64,000 nucleotides of DNA from Owenia fusiformis (lineage: Eukaryota; Annelida; Polychaeta; Sabellida; Oweniidae). Within the stretch, counting starts at the first letter, position 1. The number at the start of each line of letters is the position of its first letter. The DNA is taken from positions 27,021,915 through 27,085,914 of the forward strand of contig CAIIXF020000001.1 of the NCBI GenBank assembly GCA_903813345.2. Reading direction: 5' to 3'. The notes under the pieces were generated by a model that saw only the letters and a program-made list of their open reading frames with translations, did not search any database and was not told the origin of the DNA. Below, in pieces: positions 34,068 to 46,270 of the stretch. Position numbers and translations under genes: made by a program.

Positions 34068-37000
34068 GTAAGTATATATACTTTAATATCATTGAAATTC
34101 ACCCATTCGTGTTCTTATTTAACTAATATTAATTTTTGTTTATCCAAGTTCTCTCATAATAGTAAATATTTTTTAGAGTTTCTCGCACAGTTTCAAAATG
34201 TAGGAAATACATCTAGTTGGCTTCCTGGAAATTAACCGAACTGGTTTATTTTCAAAAATCAAGGGAGGTTTGTAATTAGTAGATTGCAAAAACAAACAAA
34301 TCCTAATTTACATGCATGACATGCAATATTCAAAACTTAGTCAAAATCATGTATTTGATTTGTATAATAAATAATCAATATTTTGAACCGTAGAGTCCAT
34401 GTTTTAAATTATGAAAAGTGACATATCTTTTCTTGTATTGAACAGACAATATTTTCATTTTATGTACAAATTAACAGTTGTATAATTATCAAATTTTAAA
34501 AGGTTATATGAAAATTGTTCCACTTAGACTAATGTAAATTAAAGTTAATGAGTTCATGGTTTGCAGTTTTATCTGATCTGACCCGAATAAGCCACCTGGT
34601 GGTGAAATTGGTAACTACCACTTGTAATATTGGAAATTTTAATATTCAATAATTCTTGCCAGAATATAAGAACCAAAGTGAGGAAATTTGGAAAGAGTAA
34701 GTGCAAAGAATTTTTGAGTTGGCCAATACAAACACTTGTACAGGATGCCACAAAAATCTGTATCGATTACCGCAACATACCTGAAGAATGAATTCGCTGT
34801 TTATAATGAAATCGACTTTAATCTTTAAATTTCTGAAAAGGCAGAGGGGTACAATGATCACTTACAGTGAAAATGACCGTGTCAACTACAGATATCAAGT
34901 AGCATTCACAATGTGCATTGATGTTTACAGTTATGTACGTTTTTATTCATGATTAACAATTTCGTGTCACTCTGTAGATTGCCGTGTAAAAGTGTAGGAG
35001 GTCCTATCAAATTTTGGTCCTTCTCTCTATTGATTTATATGGTGACCTAATTACAATTATTTTCCTTATTATTTATACACAGTCAGGGTCAGCAAGGGCC
35101 GTAAGGAAAGGGGACCATAATCCCCAGGGGACCATAATTTCTTTTATTTCTTTTACACCGGCATGTACTTTAGTTAGGAAAGTCAATAAAATTCGTTGTT
35201 TTTTAGAAATCAAAAGTTATTTGTAAACAACTCGGAGTGTCCATGAACAAAAACAATAGCATATTAGCCTGATCAAGTCGATCAATATGTTCTGCGAGAA
35301 GAGTTCCTTAAAAAACTAGGTTTTATAACTTTTATATTGATCTTCCATAGATATTGGTAGCATTATTCATTGATCAAGATTTTCCAGGTTAAAAGTTCGG
35401 TTAAGGCCATGCTTTTGAACTTTCCGTGGAGGTTTTATGTCCTTTTGCAAACCACTGTTTTCAATACTTGACACATTTTTTTACAAAAATAAAATCCCTT
35501 TTATAAATATAATTCACCGAGATAAGTTTTTTATTTTCCAACCCTCGTATATACCCCAAACTTTGCAGTTATATAGTGCTAGGTTTTTTAGCCTTGCCCG
35601 AGTCGGTATTTTTTTTACTTATCTGATCTCGAATTATTACCGCCTTGTACAATCCAATACACCTTCACTGGTATTATGCTAAGTTAATCTGCGGTTTCAA
35701 GATTTCCATCATACCTACGCTGTAAAGAATGGGTGCCTTTATACCATCTCTTGGAGACCTTCCCATACCCTATTCTCACTTGGGATTGCATCAGGACTAT
35801 TAGCTTGGTGGTCATCAGGCCGTATCAGTTCAGGAACATTTAGCAACTTATATTTATTTCTCATGGAACACCACATGTTTAAGTGAGACGCTGGTGACAT
35901 ATTTTATTCAAGTAAAAGTGTACAATTCATAATCCATGGCTAGATAGCATCCTCAAGTTTCATTTGGTATATGCAAATTATGATTTTGTAGCAAAAATTA
36001 AAAAAGTTATATATAGCATTTTGAAAAAAAGTGGCGTTTTTTGGCCTACTTTGTATAGTCCTTTAATAAATGATTTATATTACGTATAGACGACGTATAT
36101 AAGAACATCACTCTTATTGACGTATAGGCAGCCGTGAAATCTCTTTATTATCATATCATATGATAACAATTTTTGACAAGCTATTTTGTTTTTGACATTT
36201 TAAGGCTCTTAATGTTATATTTTATGTGAAATAATTGTGTAGGCTACTAGTATACCGTTATTGAAAATCGCCCCTTGTTGAAATCCTCCATAACTTAAAA
36301 ACCCCAAAGCAATTTGCTGTCAAAAAGAGGAATCACTATAGCAATATAAATACTACAGGTTCAAAGTAATAAAAAGTATGGTTCTTCAACAGGACATATT
36401 TCTGAATTTTCTGGGGTCTTGAGTATAACTATTTGAATTTCAACCCATATCGAAAGTTATGACATGCCTAAACTATATTTTCTATATTTAAAGATATTCT
36501 GTTTTAGATGAGTACAAGGCTTACAACAACGACGATGATATGGACAGAAATATAGCGGAAACTAAGTGTGCCACACAGTTTGGCGGAGTCCTGGCCAAAG
36601 TAAACAGCGCGGTCGACAGCGCAACTCTTCGTAACATCCTTGCATCCTACGGGTAATCAATTTTAGTATTATCTTTAAAATGCAAATTGAGGTGGAAATG
36701 ACGGAGTGAGATATTGTATCATTGAGAGAGGATACATTTAGTCTTGAGAATATTCAAATTCATAAAAAATAATACAATTGACCTTTAACATGACATTGAT
36801 ATTTTATTTTGACCTTGACACGGAGTAGCCTTGATGGTTGTATATGATGATTGAAATTCTTATGCTGCACTCAACAGAAAACACAATCACAGAAAATTGC
36901 ATCTTGAACATATCCAGCCAGCATACGCGATTTTCGCGTAGATCATTAATACTTTCTAATATTTTCTATTTATTTTTTATATAGCGACGAAAAGGTTTGG

Positions 37001-37742
37001 ATTGGCGCCCAAAGGGACAGTGGAGGCAATTGGTATTGGCACAATGATGGATCTCCAATAACTTGGACAAACTGGGATAGTGTTCCGGATGGTTCTGAGG
37101 ACTGTGTTTACGTCATGGCCGACAGCATGGACTGGATAAACAAAAACTGTGACGAAGAAGCTCCTGTTGTAGCCTGTATGATAGGTAAGAGGCACGCCTT
37201 TAGAGTTTAGAGGTATTCTTTTAAAGAGGCACTCCTGCGGTCTAATATTGGCAGACGGAGTCGAATACAGTTTACTAGAAGTCGAATGGGGTGTACTTTC
37301 CCGGTTTGTATAGAACTTCGATTTTATTTTACACAAATAACTTTTACTCTTAATTGTATTTGCAGTTCATGAATCAACAACCGAACAAACAACCATACAA
37401 ACAACCGTGCAAACAACCGAACAAACAACCGTGCAAACAACCGAAATGACGACCATACCACAGCCTTGTGACACACCACAATTAGGAAAAATGACATATG
37501 CTTTGAAGATTGATAAAAAAACAGTGAATGATCTCTCAAACGCTATAGGCGGGGAATTCGTCGCAAGGTCCAAATTGGAGTGTGCGACAAAATGTTTTGA
37601 GCTTACAAAGTGTATATGTCGAGCTTTTGTATTTAACAAATCTGACAAAAAGTGTACACTTCTAGAATCGAAGATTCCATTGAGCAATTTTGTTGTTGAC
37701 GCCAATGGTTTGTCTTACTATGAATTAGACAATGTCAAATGA
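33977..37742 (+). CDS. Secreted C-type lectin domain / PAN-apple protein, complete, 4 exons
   Basis: Exons 33977-34067, 36508-36652, 36985-37184 and 37366-37742 join in phase to 270 residues. Residues 1-25 form a signal peptide. Residues 29-145 are a C-type lectin-like fold: Cys51, WIGA (84-87), NWYWHNDG, Cys119, Cys134 and Cys143 match the four core cysteines. The Ca2+/sugar motif EPN or QPD is replaced by VPD (112-114), and WND by WIN (129-131), so canonical Ca2+-dependent sugar binding is doubtful. Residues 148-177 are a Thr-rich TTE/QTT linker likely to be O-glycosylated. From about 180 to 268 a Cys-rich PAN/apple-like domain follows (CATKCFELTKCICRAFVF). The likely role is extracellular recognition or adhesion; the ligand is unknown. 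The gene is flanked by repeats, with no partner gene nearby. Confidence 0.88.
34982..35161. mobile_element. MITE family E, copy 3
   Basis: Same family as 32533-32704, inserted in lectin intron 1. Confidence 0.78.
35162..36507 (+). other. Rest of lectin intron 1: no recognised feature
   Basis: No gene or clear repeat seen. Confidence 0.4.
36508..36652 (+). CDS. Lectin exon 2 (first half of CTLD)
   Basis: The acceptor is CTGTTTTAG and the donor TACGG|GTAATC. It encodes YEYKAYNNDD and then AETKCATQFGGVLAKV. Confidence 0.88.
36985..37184 (+). CDS. Lectin exon 3 (second half of CTLD)
   Basis: The acceptor is TTATATAG and the donor ATAG|GTAAGA. It carries WIGA, EDCVYV, WINKNC and VVACMI, the C-terminal lectin-fold signature. 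Confidence 0.92.
37366..37742 (+). CDS. Lectin exon 4 (Thr linker and PAN domain)
   Basis: The acceptor is GTATTTGCAG and the stop is TGA at 37740-37742. The linker comes from 12/24-bp DNA repeats (CAAACAACCGNN). The PAN/apple-like part follows. Confidence 0.88.
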
Positions 37743-37974
37743 GTCATAATTTGTAGAAAGAATTTTAAATGAAATGATGCTAAATTGCAATTATATGATG
37801 ATCTGAGAAAAACATATTTACTTTGATGAGGTAAATTTTCAAGATTTGGATAATGGAGGTAGCAAAATTGAATATCTCGTTCGGGATCATACCTAAATTG
37901 TTAAATTTATTAGAATGGCTTTCGTGCGGAGAAGGCAATTCATTTATAACATATGATATTAATTTCCACGTATT

Positions 37975-38022
37975 AATTTTGTATTTGTTGTTAACAGTGG
38001 TTGTTAACAACAAATACAAATA
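37975..38022. repeat. Near-perfect hairpin in the lectin 3' region
   Basis: TTTGTATTTGTTGTTAACA and TGTTAACAACAAATACAAA around a short centre. It lies between the lectin stop and AATAAA, so it would be in the 3' UTR. Confidence 0.75.
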
Positions 38023-38121
38023 TAGTGGTTGCGTTGTTAACAATAACCCCAAGGTGGGCTGGGTGAAATTGTTATTCATTTTTCATACTTTGTTGAATTG
38101 TTAGACTGACTACTATAAAGA

Positions 38122-38127
38122 AATAAA
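38122..38127 (+). terminator. Poly(A) signal AATAAA for the lectin gene
   Basis: Canonical AATAAA 380 bp after the lectin stop codon, the first one on this strand in a suitable place. Confidence 0.5.
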
Positions 38128-39620
38128 CTAAACTAACTATCTAGCTAACTATAAAACTTTTTAACTATAAAAGCATTTGAAGTGAGATGTCCTAGGGTAT
38201 TTGGATTTATGTACTTGATCCTTTGTCCATAGATAGGTTACGAGTGACTGCAAGCAATAATTACAAAGATTAGAGCCATGGACAAAAATAATGCATTAAC
38301 ATATAATGTTACTATAATCAAGAATCAACATACATGAACATCCTGTTTTTAAGTAATGCCAGTGGGGTTTTCAATATATCTCACGATGGTATCATACTGA
38401 ACGGGTTGTGATCGAAAGACTTGTTCGGCGTGGAGAGAGCATGTCACTTTTCATAAAAACACCAATAAAACTTAGTGGAATATTTTTTATTTCATGTTTC
38501 GTTATACCTTGCAATGGGTATATCATTTTGGGTTAACTTTCACTTCTGTTGAGTTCAAGAGTAGGAGTCAACCCAATGAAAACGGCGAAACCACACTCTA
38601 AAATTTGCTTTTTAACTTTTTAATGGCACGACATAGTGACATGATAATATTAACATATGTTTCAGCATCAATCTAAAGGTATTAAAATGAGATCTATCGA
38701 TGTATTGGGTCTTTTTAATTTACTAGTATTTTAAAAATAATATTTAACTTTGTTGTCCGGCGTGGGGGAACAGTTTCAAATGTTAAATGCAAAGAATTCA
38801 ACCAATGCAGACGGGGGCCTATGGGAAATATTTGGGGCGGCAGGAATGAGCGTTTGGTGCGGAGTTAACAGTCAATTTTAAATTTGAAGGACCAGGTTTG
38901 GTATGGCCTGTGATTCTGGACCATGAATACTTTCTGGCCATAAATAAAATGTTTGTTTTTTTATGAAAACAATATGTTTTCTTTCAAGTGAAGTCCCCGT
39001 GGTAATAAAAATATCAATCCCAACTCTCGGAAAATTATGGATTAGGACCCCACTTTGTCACTTTTTTTAAATGTTAGAGTGATCTCAATTCAGATATATC
39101 AAAAGTTTCTTACACTATATTCTGAAAAGGGGATAGGTATTGAAATGCGATGAAGTTTAAAAATCCATATCCTATGTTATTTTCCGATAAGGAAAACTAC
39201 TATATCCATTGTTTTCAGCATAATTTTGGTCATCCAAAATTGATATCTAAAAAACTAGACCTTCAACACTATTCTATTTATGAAGAAGTTTTAAACCCAT
39301 TTGTTGAATAATCCTTTCATGCAATAAAAATTAGAAAAAGATCCTCTTTTGTGTAAATAGGTTCAACATCTTGAAAAGAATTTTGACATGTGGTCCATAT
39401 TCATAATTTTTCGAATTGTTTGATTGATATTTTTTATTATCCTTGAGAATTTTCTTGAAAGATAACATATTGTTTTAATGAGAAATGTCATATTTGATTT
39501 TAGAAAGCACTCATGATAAAATATATCGTCTAAAATTACTCGCCATACTATACCGGGTCCTTTGTAATATTTCTGAAACTAAGTCTTTTTGGGTCTCCAA
39601 ATATGTCCATATGTGTGTAG
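38128..39620 (+). other. Lectin 3' intergenic region: no recognised gene
   Basis: A short stretch (38935-38995) resembles 47050-47110. Nothing else seen. Confidence 0.4.
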
Positions 39621-39769
39621 TAGGGATGTTTCACGATCCCGATAAAAGTTTACTGATTAGAGTTTACTGATAAGAACTACTGTAAATCGTCACTACTATA
39701 GATTTTTTCACATTAATTTTTCATAATTTTTTAAGTTTAGGCAGGGAAGCAGCGTATATCACAAGATAT

Positions 39770-40123
39770 TTAATTAAACAAGGTAGTTTTCCTTACACTA
39801 AGTCCAGCGCACAGTTCAACAATCTTAGCCATATTTTCACGTGGGTGTCTAAAGAGTGTTCCAATACATCTAAAAACCTTCAAATTACCAATTACATGCT
39901 CTACATAAATTCTACGAGACCCAATTATTTTATTAAGACGCTTGCATTTTCGTCGCATCCTCAAAGGTTTTCGTCTTAATTCGGAAGTTTTATATTTTCG
40001 TAAGAGTGGATAGGTACATGGACAAATTTTGTCGGCTAATATTCTACAATCGGCAGAGAAAGGTAAATTCTCGTAGGGTCCATTATTGTCCATCAATGCA
40101 AATGTCTGGGCATCACAGCTCAC
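39770..40123 (-). pseudogene. IS4/IS5-Harbinger type transposase, C-terminal fragment
   Basis: 117 codons on the minus strand ending near the left TIR. RRIYVEHVIGNLKVFRCIGT and then ENMAKIVELCAGL match the last catalytic block of DDE_Tnp_4 transposases (R..VE..IG.LK.F, with the acidic residue in VEH). The N-terminal and central catalytic parts are absent; the upstream side is cut by repeat B. Confidence 0.7.
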
Positions 40124-40124
40124 A

Positions 40125-40318
40125 AAAAAAGTTTTGGGCCCCTAAAACCGAAAAGTGGGCCCAAATTTTGAAAATTTGAGGCCCATTTCCTTCAAAATTT
40201 GGCCTAAAATTAAAAAAATAAGGCCTTTGAAGGCCCAATAATGACCAAAAGGCCCACTTTTTGGGGCCTTAAGGCCTTTTTGGCCCCATGGGCCCCACCG
40301 GATCCGCCATAGCATCAT
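40125..40318 (-). repeat. Dispersed repeat, family B copy 2
   Basis: Inverted relative to 15010-15205. It interrupts the transposase gene. Confidence 0.6.
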
Positions 40319-40394
40319 TCATGTGGCCCAGAAAACCGCTGTGGATATGCCTGATGTTCTTGCTATTATCAACTATTATTTGCGTCTGTAAACA

Positions 40395-40901
40395 ATGATA
40401 ACCTCGGTATCCAGAATAAAACAGTTCTTGTTGGGGAAACTAATGACAGGAAAAGATCCACCACAAGATGACGAAGTAAAGTACGTAAAAAGTTAAAAAT
40501 ATTTTACATGTGTTAAAATACCATAGTCTGAAATCACTCTATTTGCAAGCAAATCACAAACCCATCATTTGATACTTGTTTCGCCTCATTCAATTTTTCT
40601 TTTGATATTGTTTGAAAAAGGTATCTGATTGATTTTTTGTTTAATATTAATGTCTGATGTTTGCAGGTATGCGATCGCCGAAGTAAAGAATATGGAAACG
40701 CGATATACTTCGAAAAAGCCGCTGACTACCAAGGAGACCCCAAAGGAGACCCCGAAGGAGACCCCAAAGGAGAACTTTGAAACGCCAATGTCGTCAACCT
40801 CAAAACAGGAGTCCGATGCTGACGATAAAGGATCAAATGATGGGTTCAGAGATTTACTTCTAGACCAAAGGACCATATACATATTCCATTGGGATCCATG
40901 A
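40395..40901 (+). CDS. Small Lys/acid-rich second protein of the ISL2EU-like element (spliced, disrupted)
   Basis: Exon 40395-40480 (MITSVSRIKQFLLGKLMTGK and following) joins 40667 in phase through GTACGT...TTTGCAG. It continues YAIAEVKNMETRYTSKKPL, a TKETPKETPKE tandem, then an acidic stretch. A further exon at 41574-41641 encodes DDDDVAAPKKSKQKKRSKRS-stop. The donor between them has been lost where repeat F is inserted (from about 40890). A basic/acidic protein next to a transposase gene fits the DNA-binding partner of Harbinger-type elements, but no domain was recognised. Confidence 0.4.
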
Positions 40902-41560
40902 GAAAAAAATAATTCATCTGATTTTTCAAAATGAGTATTCTGCTTTAATTATTACATTTATTTGCACACTAGTATCTTGTTGACTTATATTCAGCACTGT
41001 ATTGATGTATAGGCCACTTATTAGGGTCATAATTCAATCATGAAGTGTAGAGGCATAGATTCCAAACAAGGAAGTATTTGTGTGTCTGTCAAAATCCATT
41101 TGCATCCTACGCATCCTTACATCTTATCCAAATATGTTACTACATAATGAAATATAATAGTATATTCTTTGGTTTTACAAAGTTGTATAATTTTTGATAA
41201 GTGTAAAAGTTGTTTTTGGAGCATTTTTCTATTGCCATTTTGTAGGGAAAAAATGATAAAAAAATGTACAATCTTTTAATTTTAAGTATGACCTGAATCG
41301 ATTGCAAACTTCATATTTGCACTTGTGATGAGATAAACCATTTGTGTCATATTGTGAAATTATTAAGTTTGCAATCGATTCAGGTCATAGTGTATTTTTG
41401 GTATTTTTGTGATAATCAATGGAAACCAATGGCCTCTATTGGGATCTGCTGATATCCTCATGTTAAGTCAATGGTGCACAGCACCATGTAAGTCAATACA
41501 GCCTTACACCTAAGAATTATTCATTCTCACCATAGGGGTATTCGCCAATAAATGCACTTC
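40890..41560 (+). repeat. Dispersed repeat, family F copy 1 with internal 24-bp hairpin
   Basis: Nearly the same sequence occurs inverted at 52256-53021. A perfect 24-bp inverted repeat (41288-41311 and 41365-41388, core TGAATCGATTGCAAACTT) is kept in both copies. Confidence 0.85.
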
Positions 41561-41573
41561 TTCCTTTCCACAG

Positions 41574-41641
41574 ATGATGATGATGACGTTGCTGCTCCGA
41601 AAAAATCAAAACAGAAGAAACGGTCCAAAAGGAGTCCTTAG
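41574..41641 (+). CDS. Possible last exon of the ISL2EU-like second gene
   Basis: Acceptor TTTCCACAG|ATGATGATG. It encodes an Asp run followed by a KKSKQKKRSKRSP nuclear-localisation-like tail and stop TAG. Confidence 0.35.
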
Positions 41642-41983
41642 CTGATATACATCGTCGGGTTTTGAAATCACAGGAACACTTCCTGTTGAAAAAATACCAA
41701 AATAATGAACAGCTTGGGTATCGATATTAGTAGCTCAGAAAGTAACTAGTATTGTCAAATGATCAAATGAAATATAAATAAATAAATAAATATTATGTTA
41801 AATGATGTACAGTATTTGGTGTTGAATTGTTCGAAAAAACAATAAATAGCATTGCGACTCTATCATAATTATTGCCTTGAAATTAAATGTAAATCTGAAA
41901 AAACCTACAACAGTGATGATTTACAGTTATTCTTATCAGTAAACTCTAATCAGTAAACTTTTATCGGGACCGTGAAACATCCC

Positions 41984-43100
41984 TAATTAACACCTAATAT
42001 GAATAAAATTGCGAAAACAATTACATATAATCCATTCTATAGCGACGCAGTATGCATTAAACCTTTCCCCGACCTATATATTTTGAAATCGTCGTTTTTT
42101 TATACAGCGTCCCCAGCATTCATAAAGAATGCTTGCATGAGAAAAGAAAAAAGAACATTTCCGCTCTCAATAACACAAATTAATAAGTAATCATGGATAT
42201 GAATTTACAGGTATAAAAACATTTCTTTCAATATGCATCTATTTTAAACTGAAGAATGTAGGGAATTATCACTCTTCAACACTACATAATAGGATTTATT
42301 TGTACTGATGCCCTTTTAGGGCCTAACGTACATTCAACATACAATTTTCAATAACAGAAAAATAGCAGTAAAGTAAAGAAAATAGGATTACATTATTCGA
42401 ATGACATATTCGCATATGCGTATCTGCTTGCATTGTTCTTACACCTTTTTGTCGTCGTCCTCTCTAATATCAGAAGGATGCATATTCATTTTAAATAAAC
42501 ACGTCAACAACTGCATTTACTTCTATTATCATAATTTTTTAAGGTTGTGTTTTATTTATTCATACAATCATGATACATGGTCCGACAATCGATGGTGATA
42601 TGGGTCTTCTGTGGGTCGCGGGGCAAAAGGGATACAATCGATATAGAAACCATATGTACTGTTTTTTCAAAATTAAGTCACATCAGATGTCGTTATCGAC
42701 GAATTTCATTTAAGACGAATGAAGAACTTTACTCAAAACATCTTTGCAATTTGGCTATAATTCTACACTTTAATTCATACACACACTCGAAACCTTTTCC
42801 TGATTGACTGAACATTTAAATTAGAGAAAAACGGGAAACGCTGGGTCTTATTGGGAATAATTATCCGAGAGAATCGTGATGGACAATAAATAGTATTTAT
42901 ATTATTATTATGAGGTTTATTATACTTTATCCCAAGTTTGGGCAAATTGTACATATAGCTTACAGAAAAATAAATGAAAAAGCTTGAATAATTATATTTA
43001 CTAACTAACTAAAATGTGTCTGATCATTGCAAGATTTTATTAGATGCCTTGAGTTATTTTCATTGAAATTTCCATTGAAATTATTAATTCCAATTCCAAG
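41984..43100 (+). other. Intergenic, no recognised feature
   Basis: No gene or clear repeat seen. Confidence 0.4.
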
Positions 43101-44940
43101 AACATAATTGTAAGCATCATCTATAAACCGCCAAATGTAAACATTGACAACTTTAATCAAAATCGAAATCACTTCATGACAAGGGTAACATCTGAAAATA
43201 AATATTCAATTATAACTGGGGATTTTGATATTGATCTATTCAAATGTAAATCCCATCATGCATCGAGAGAATTTTTAAACCTTATGGAACCATTCAATCA
43301 CCAACCCTTGAAATATAGGCCAACACGAGTTACATCACATTCTGCTACATTAATACATACTATTTTCACTAATCTAAACAATGTTATACATAGTGCTGTC
43401 ATTTTAATGGATATTTCAGATCATTTTCCAGTATTTGCAATGACTAGAATGAATACAAAAAAGACAACTCAAAGAGAAATATCCTTCAGAAGATACAATG
43501 ATACAAATGTAACTGACTTAAAACACAAACTTAATATTCTTGACTGGTCTGAAATGTATGCATCCACAAAGGTTAACGACTCATATTCTTTATTTTACAA
43601 TGCTGTATTTGATGTATTTGAATTGTAAAGAAAAGAGTGAAATGTTTTAATAATTCTACCCGACCATGGCTTACCTCTACTAAAAATAAAAATAAGTTAT
43701 ATTCTAAGTATATCAAATCTCCAAGTATTACTAATTTGAACATTTATAAAAACTATAAGCGTCAACTATAAGCGTTTCTTTCAGAAAAAACTTTTCGACC
43801 TTCATGGCTATTCTTACTTTTGTAGAGAACGTCAGAAAAGCTTTAGAAAATGACAAGTACCCAATAAGACTGTTTCTTGATCTTTCTATTTAGCATTTGA
43901 TACTTTAAATCATGGTATTCTTTTAGAAAAAATGAATTTTTATGGAATAAGGGATACATCCCTTAACTTCTTCCAAAGTTATTTAGAAAACAAAAAACAA
44001 AAAGTTTTTTATAACAATGTTTTCTCTGAAACAGAATCAGTGTCATATGGTATTCCACAAGGCTCTGTCCTCGGTCCTCTTTTGTTCATTGTTTATGTAA
44101 ATGATATATACTTAGCAGTGACTACTCTAAAACTCCGTTATTTTTGCAAAAGATACAAATGGCTTAGCACTTGATTCTTGTATTGACTCTCTTGTAGAGA
44201 ATCTTAACCAGGAACTAGTCACTCTTGATGAATGGTTCAGATCAAATAAACTCTCTCTAAATTATTCAAAAACCAAAAATATAGTATTCACAAAAAAGAA
44301 GAAACAAATTCATAAAAATCTAAATGTGAAAATAAACAATATCCTTATCGAGCGAGTCAAATCAATTTTCCTTGGAATAGCCGTAGATGAACATCTTGAC
44401 TGGAAAAAACACATAAAGCGTCTTGAAACCAAAATCTTTTGTACAATTGGTATTTTGTTTAAATGCAGACATCTCCTAAATATTCCAAGTATGCTTGCAA
44501 TTTATAACTCATTAATTTATTCTCATCTCATTATTCTCATCAATTATTGTACTGTAGTTTGGGGTAGCAACTATACAACTGCTCTGGACAAACTGTCAAA
44601 ACTTCAAAAATCATTTTTGATATTATTGGCTATGAAAAACAGGAGAGAACATTCATCTCCTTTATTTAAACAATTTAAAGTTTTGCCAAGCATCTTCGAG
44701 TATAACATTGGTCAATTTGTGTATAAATGGTATAACAACCTCACAATTTACCAACTGCTCTTCGGTGACTATTATTATCGCAATGACCAAATTCATAATT
44801 ATTTTACAAGACAAAACAAAGAGCTACATACACAAAAGTTTGAAACAAATATAGGATTGTTTTCAATAAAAACGCAAGGACAAATCATTTGGAATAATCT
44901 ACCTTTGTATCTAAAAAATAGCCCTTCTCTGAGCATTAGA
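43100..44940 (+). pseudogene. LINE (CR1/Jockey-like non-LTR retrotransposon), dead and internally deleted
   Basis: 43100-43628 encodes the endonuclease C-terminal half (SIIYKPPNVNIDNFN, ITGDFDIDLF, LIHTIFTN, SDHFPVF). 43880-44174 gives reverse transcriptase motifs (NHGILLEKM, YGIPQGSVLGPLLFIVYVND). After a frameshift the active-site block reads FAKDTN in place of FADDTN. 44200-44930 encodes the thumb and C-terminal part (LGIAVDEHLDWKKHI, YSHLIILINYCTVVWGSNY). The N-terminal part of the RT between 43630 and 43880 is missing. Deletion, frameshift and loss of a catalytic Asp make it inactive. Confidence 0.82.
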
Positions 44941-44970
44941 GGGGGGCCAATAATGCTATATAGCCTCGGC

Positions 44971-45598
44971 TGTTACGCGGTAAACACGATACAAAAATAT
45001 GCCATATTCCGCAACGAATATGGCATATTCACTTGCGGTGTATGACAGATTCACCTGCGGTATATGGTATATATACCAATGAGAACGTGATACGGAAGTA
45101 CGCAATTGTCAATTGCATCGATTGAACGAACAAGTAAAACTTTATAAATTATATGATTACTGAATCAACAGTGCAATTTATCGAATATATCAACGTATGC
45201 AGAAGTATCACTCACCAATCTCACGTAGGTAATAAACTTACCCAATCAATCCAGGATTCATATATAAGTACTCGACGCACCAACAATATTGGTAATCCAG
45301 CGTAGTTTTACATTTAGAGTCGATTCTGGCAACCAATCAAACCAAGTCTTTCTGTATCACGTTTTCGCCTGCGGAATATGTCATATTCACCTGCTGTATA
45401 TGGCATATTCCGCAAGTGAGTATAACATATTCTGCAGGTGAGTATCGGGTATTCACTGAAATCAATGTATCGTATATTCACTGCGAAATATCGCATACTC
45501 ACTTGCGGAATATGCCATATACCGCAGGTGAGTATGGCATATTCACCCGTATCACAAATACCGCGCAACCATGAATATATGGCATATTCCGCGTAACA
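44971..45598. mobile_element. LTR-like element copy 1 (solo LTR or Ginger-type), 5-bp target duplication
   Basis: Starts TGTTACGCGG and ends CCGCGTAACA, flanked by TCGGC (44966-44970, 45599-45603). It holds a perfect 13-bp-stem hairpin (44997-45028) and repeated GGCATATTCCGCAGGTGAGT blocks. It is inserted just past the LINE. Confidence 0.75.
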
Positions 45599-46015
45599 TC
45601 GGCCCCTTACAATCTTTGTAAATAATTATGTTGAATAATATGGAAATAAATAACAATAACCTAATAAAAAAGTATTTTTAAATCAAGACTAAAAAACTTC
45701 CTGATCAGCAAAATTCCAAATAATCATTAATTTAGGGCATAGTTCACATTGATTTTTATTCTTCCTTATTTGTTAACTCATCATAGATGTCATTATGTTA
45801 CACATTATACATATCTCTAGTATCAGTTAGGTGTCCCCATTGCTCCTGCTCCCAATAAGTTGCTCATACTCTCTTTCTTATAAATTAAAGGTACTATTTT
45901 ATATTCATACATTTTTAATTGAAAACTCAGTATATACACATAAACACGTGTCTACTGTTAAAATCTTTATCATTATGTAATTGAATCAATTTGAAATTAT
46001 ATGTGGTATTCTGAA

Positions 46016-46199
46016 CCGGTGTGAAAGAAATGATGGTCCCCCAGGGACTATGGTCCCTTTTCTTAACGGGCCTTACTGGCCCTGATTGCGTATTAAGATA
46101 ATGAGGGAAAGAGTTGTATTTAGGTCACCATATAAATCAATGGAGAGTAGGACCATAATTTGATAGGACCTCCTACCCTTTTACACCTGTCTTCTTGTT
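46016..46199. mobile_element. MITE family E, copy 4
   Basis: CCGGTGTGAAAGAAATGATG to CCTACCCTTTTACACCTG. Confidence 0.78.
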
Positions 46200-46270
46200 A
46201 CACATTAGATATTTTCTTTCTTCAATAGGGATACTTGGTTTTTTGTAACGACCCGTTTCGATTTCTAGCG

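Larger units (their letters stand above)
39623..41983. mobile_element. IS5/Harbinger-like (ISL2EU-type) transposon, 2.36 kb, decayed
   Basis: TIRs of about 76 bp (GGGATGTTTCACGATCCCGA at 39623, complement ending 41983), with TA on both sides. It holds a minus-strand transposase fragment and a plus-strand spliced second gene, and is itself interrupted by repeat families B and F. A 2-bp duplication and a DDE_Tnp_4-type transposase suggest ISL2EU. This placement is an inference. Confidence 0.65.
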
